Positions 62,201-64,000 of a DNA stretch of 64,000 nt are shown one piece after another. The translations under genes and the position numbers were made by a program. The notes under the pieces are model-generated. The model worked only from the letters and a program-made list of their open reading frames with translations. It did no database searches and was not told the origin of the DNA. Numbering within the stretch: the first letter of the stretch is position 1; each line of letters opens with the position of its first letter. This stretch comes from PALSA-505 sp963699015 (GTDB taxonomy: Bacteria > Actinomycetota > Actinomycetes > Streptosporangiales > Streptosporangiaceae). The stretch lies in assembly GCA_963699015.1 (NCBI GenBank), contig CAVOSX010000008.1:992001-1056000 (forward strand), written 5' to 3'.

Positions 62201-63553
62201 AACGGCGCCGCCCCGGTGATCAGCTCGAACAGCTCGTCCTCGGGCCATTCCTCGGCCGCGCACTCGGCCACCACCTGCTGGGCCACGATGTCCAGCGGCC
62301 GGTCCGGGACCAGGATCGCGTCCAGCCGGCCCGCCCGGACGCCGCGCAGCAGGGCCGCGCACTCGACCAGCTCATCCCGCGAGGTCGGGTACAGCCGCCC
62401 GGTGGGAATCCCGCTCAGGGTGTGGTTGGACCGGCCGACCCGCTGCAGGAACGTGGCGAAGCTGCGCGGCGAGCCGATCTGGCAGACCAGCTCGACCGGC
62501 CCGACGTCGATGCCGAGCTCGAGCGAGGCCGTGGCCACCAGCGCCCGCAGGTCGCCGGCCCGCAACCGGGCCTCGACCCGCTGGCGGCGGCCGGCCGACA
62601 GGCTCCCGTGATGCGCGGCCACCTGGTCCTCGCCGAGCCGCTCGCCCAGCTGGTGGGCCACCCGCTCGGCCATCCGCCGGGTGTTGACGAACACCAGCGT
62701 GGTCTTGCGCTGCCGCACCTCGGCCGCGATGAGGTCGAGGATCTGGCCCATCTGCCCGGCTGGCGGCACGGCCTCGAGCTCGTCGTCGGGCAGCTGCAGG
62801 GCCAGGTCGAGCTCGCGCCGGTGACCGGAGTCGACGATCGCGCACCGGGGCGACCCGGCCGCGTCAGACCGGTCGGCACCCGCCCCGACCAGCAGCCGCG
62901 CGATGGTCTCGATCGGGCGCTGGGTCGCGGACAGGCCTACCCGCTGCACCGGCCCGTCCGCTCAGGTGGGTCAGCCGTTCGAGCGTGATGGACAGGTGCG
63001 ACCCGCGCTTGTTGCCCGCCACCGCGTGGATCTCGTCCACGATCACCGTCTGCACGCCGCGCAGCATCTCCCGGCTGCGCTCCGAGGTCACCAGCAGGTA
63101 CAGCGACTCCGGCGTGGTGACGAGGAAGTCGGGCGGCTTGCGCAGCATGGCGGCGCGCTCGGATGCGGCCGTGTCGCCGGTCCTGACCGCCACCCGGATG
63201 CCGGGCACGGTGAGCCCGAGCTCGGCGGCGACCTCGCCGATCTCGCGCAGCGGGGCGTCCAGGTTCTGCTGGATGTCGACGGCCAGCGCCTTCAGCGGCG
63301 AGACGTACACCACCCGGGGGCCGCGCGGAGCTTCGGCCTCGGCGGCCTCGGCGGCCGGGCGCCCGGCGTGGCAGAGCCGGTCGATGCAGACCAGGAAGGC
63401 GGCGAGGGTCTTCCCTGAACCCGTGGGCGCCGCGATCAGGGTGTCGTTGCCCGCGGCGATCTCGCGCCAGCCGCCTTCCTGCGGCGCGGTGGGCCCGTCC
63501 GGGAACCGGCGCTCGAACCAGGCGCGGACGGCAGGGTGAAAAGACTCGAGCAC
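59264..63553 (-). pseudogene. lhr: Large ATP-dependent helicase Lhr, three single-base frameshifts
   Basis: Lhr is a 3'-5' DNA or RNA:DNA helicase (about 1,500 residues in actinobacteria) used in DNA repair. GTG 63553 opens FHPAVRAWFERRFPDGPTAP. Domain order: helicase motif I AAPTGSGKTLAAFL, YVSPLKALAVDIQQNL, motif II VDEIHAV, motif III VGLSATQRPIE, motif IV TTLVFVNTRRMAERV, motif VI LQRVGRSNHTLSGIP, then a winged helix and the long C-terminal Lhr region. One extra base near 62953-62955 lies between LTHLSG and PVQRVGLSAT. A second at 62195-62196 lies between ITGAAPFA and DLPRADFDEVVELM. A third near 59760 lies before AAGSVRPGG. Together they sum to one codon. About 1,429 residues once corrected. 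Confidence 0.88.
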
Positions 63554-63668
63554 GCCGCTAACCTACCTCGCGCTGCCGACATTCCGGCCGCCGTCTCAGC
63601 CCCGGCCCGCCGGCGCAGGGCCACCGTGCAGGGCGCGTGGCCGGCCCCGCGGCCGTTCGGGATGATCA

Positions 63669-64000
63669 TCAGTTCGCGCCTTCCCGGGGGCGGCCCGCCA
63701 GGACGCGGTCGCGCAGATCCCGCAGCCGGTGCATGACGTCGCTGCCGCCGCGGCCGAAGTAATCGTGCAGCCGGACGTAATGCGCGTACAGCTCGTCATA
63801 GACATCCGCGCTGGCCGGGTCCGGCCGGTAGGCGTCGCGGTGCATGGTGCCCATGGCGGCCGCCGCCTCAGGCACGCCGGGGTAGACCCCGGCCGCCACG
63901 GCGGCGTGGATGGCCGAGCCGAGCGCGGGGCCCTGGTCGGTACCGATCACGCACAGCGGGCGGCGCATCACGTCCGCATAGACCCGCATGAACAGCTCGT
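63669..64000 (-). CDS. Ribulokinase-like FGGY kinase, C-terminal part (partial)
   Basis: The coding frame runs off the window end (ELFMRVYADVMRRPLCVIGT), so the start is outside. FGGY carbohydrate kinases phosphorylate sugars with ATP; this C-terminus resembles L-ribulokinase: DQGPALGSAIHAAVAAGVYP (ATP-binding adenosine motif region), AMGTMHRDAYRPDPASADVY and HYVRLHDYFGRGGSDVMHRL. No arabinose genes are visible inside the window. About 110 residues present; product specificity is a best guess. Confidence 0.8.
   Translation of the reverse strand, partial: ELFMRVYADVMRRPLCVIGTDQGPALGSAIHAAVAAGVYPGVPEAAAAMGTMHRDAYRPDPASADVYDELYAHYVRLHDYFGRGGSDVMHRLRDLRDRVLAGRPREGAN

Noticed and set aside
60429..62219. 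596-residue plus-strand open frame inside lhr
   Set aside because: Antisense shadow of the helicase; low-complexity Gly/Arg/His composition and no ribosome site.
1..64000. tRNA, rRNA, CRISPR arrays, transposases or prophage genes
   Set aside because: I looked for cloverleaf, repeat-spacer and transposase patterns and found none that I could support by reading; small RNAs cannot be excluded.

Overview
The window comes from a high-GC actinomycete. The evidence is near-exclusive G/C at third codon positions, frequent GTG starts, ATGA/GTGA stop-start overlaps, an Lsr2 nucleoid protein, an Eis-type acetyltransferase ending in the family's C-terminal Phe, an F420-type LLM oxidoreductase, a DUF222/HNH (13E12-type) nuclease and an actinobacterial hopanoid operon. 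A Streptosporangiales-like source is possible, but sequence reading alone cannot settle it. No tRNA, rRNA, CRISPR array or insertion-sequence transposase was seen.

Layout. 1-7 kb: end of hisG, then xdhC and a MobA-like nucleotidyltransferase, aldose epimerase, a DUF2877 gene, an S66 peptidase and a pair of unrecognised genes. 7-11 kb: a shikimate operon aroC-aroK-aroB-aroQ plus a second shikimate kinase, all with 4-nt overlaps. 11-15 kb: LLM oxidoreductase, then a MocR regulator divergent from an EamA exporter and a B3/4-domain gene. 15.5-17.7 kb: M24 peptidase, efp and nusB, which often follow the aro genes in actinobacteria.

17.7-32 kb is the accessory core. Two versions of a three-gene cassette lie in tandem: GT-C membrane glycosyltransferase, cellulose-synthase-like GT2, and membrane-anchored GH26-like hydrolase. 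The first copy (about 20.2-25.8 kb) is visibly less GC-rich and has an extra hydrolase. The second (26.0-30.3 kb) has host-like codon use. Two paralogues of an unrecognised single-pass membrane protein, sharing a CDPxMC motif, flank the cassettes in opposite orientation. I infer a locus that makes, transports and trims a surface polysaccharide.

32-38 kb: a decayed phosphatase gene, Eis-like acetyltransferase, SpoIIE-type phosphatase, FCD GntR regulator and a winged-helix/coiled-coil regulator. 38-48 kb: a hopanoid operon hpnC-hpnD-hpnE-polyprenyl synthase-shc-(hpnG::ispH fusion)-hpnH, preceded by a direct-repeat array. 48-64 kb: amidohydrolase, secreted alpha/beta hydrolase, DUF3500 protein, lsr2, class II DAHP synthase, two methyltransferases, an orphan LanC-like protein, an HNH nuclease, the helicase lhr and the end of a ribulokinase-like gene.

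Many otherwise well-conserved genes carry single-base frameshifts (DUF2877, aroC, 17.7-kb gene, GT2 and GH26 of cassette A, hpnC, shc, lhr). Most look like one-base insertions, and in aroC, GT2 and lhr they restore the frame before the stop. That pattern suggests residual sequencing error more than real gene loss. The phosphatase at 32-33.7 kb, with an amber codon, a frameshift and a lost 3' end, looks like genuine decay.
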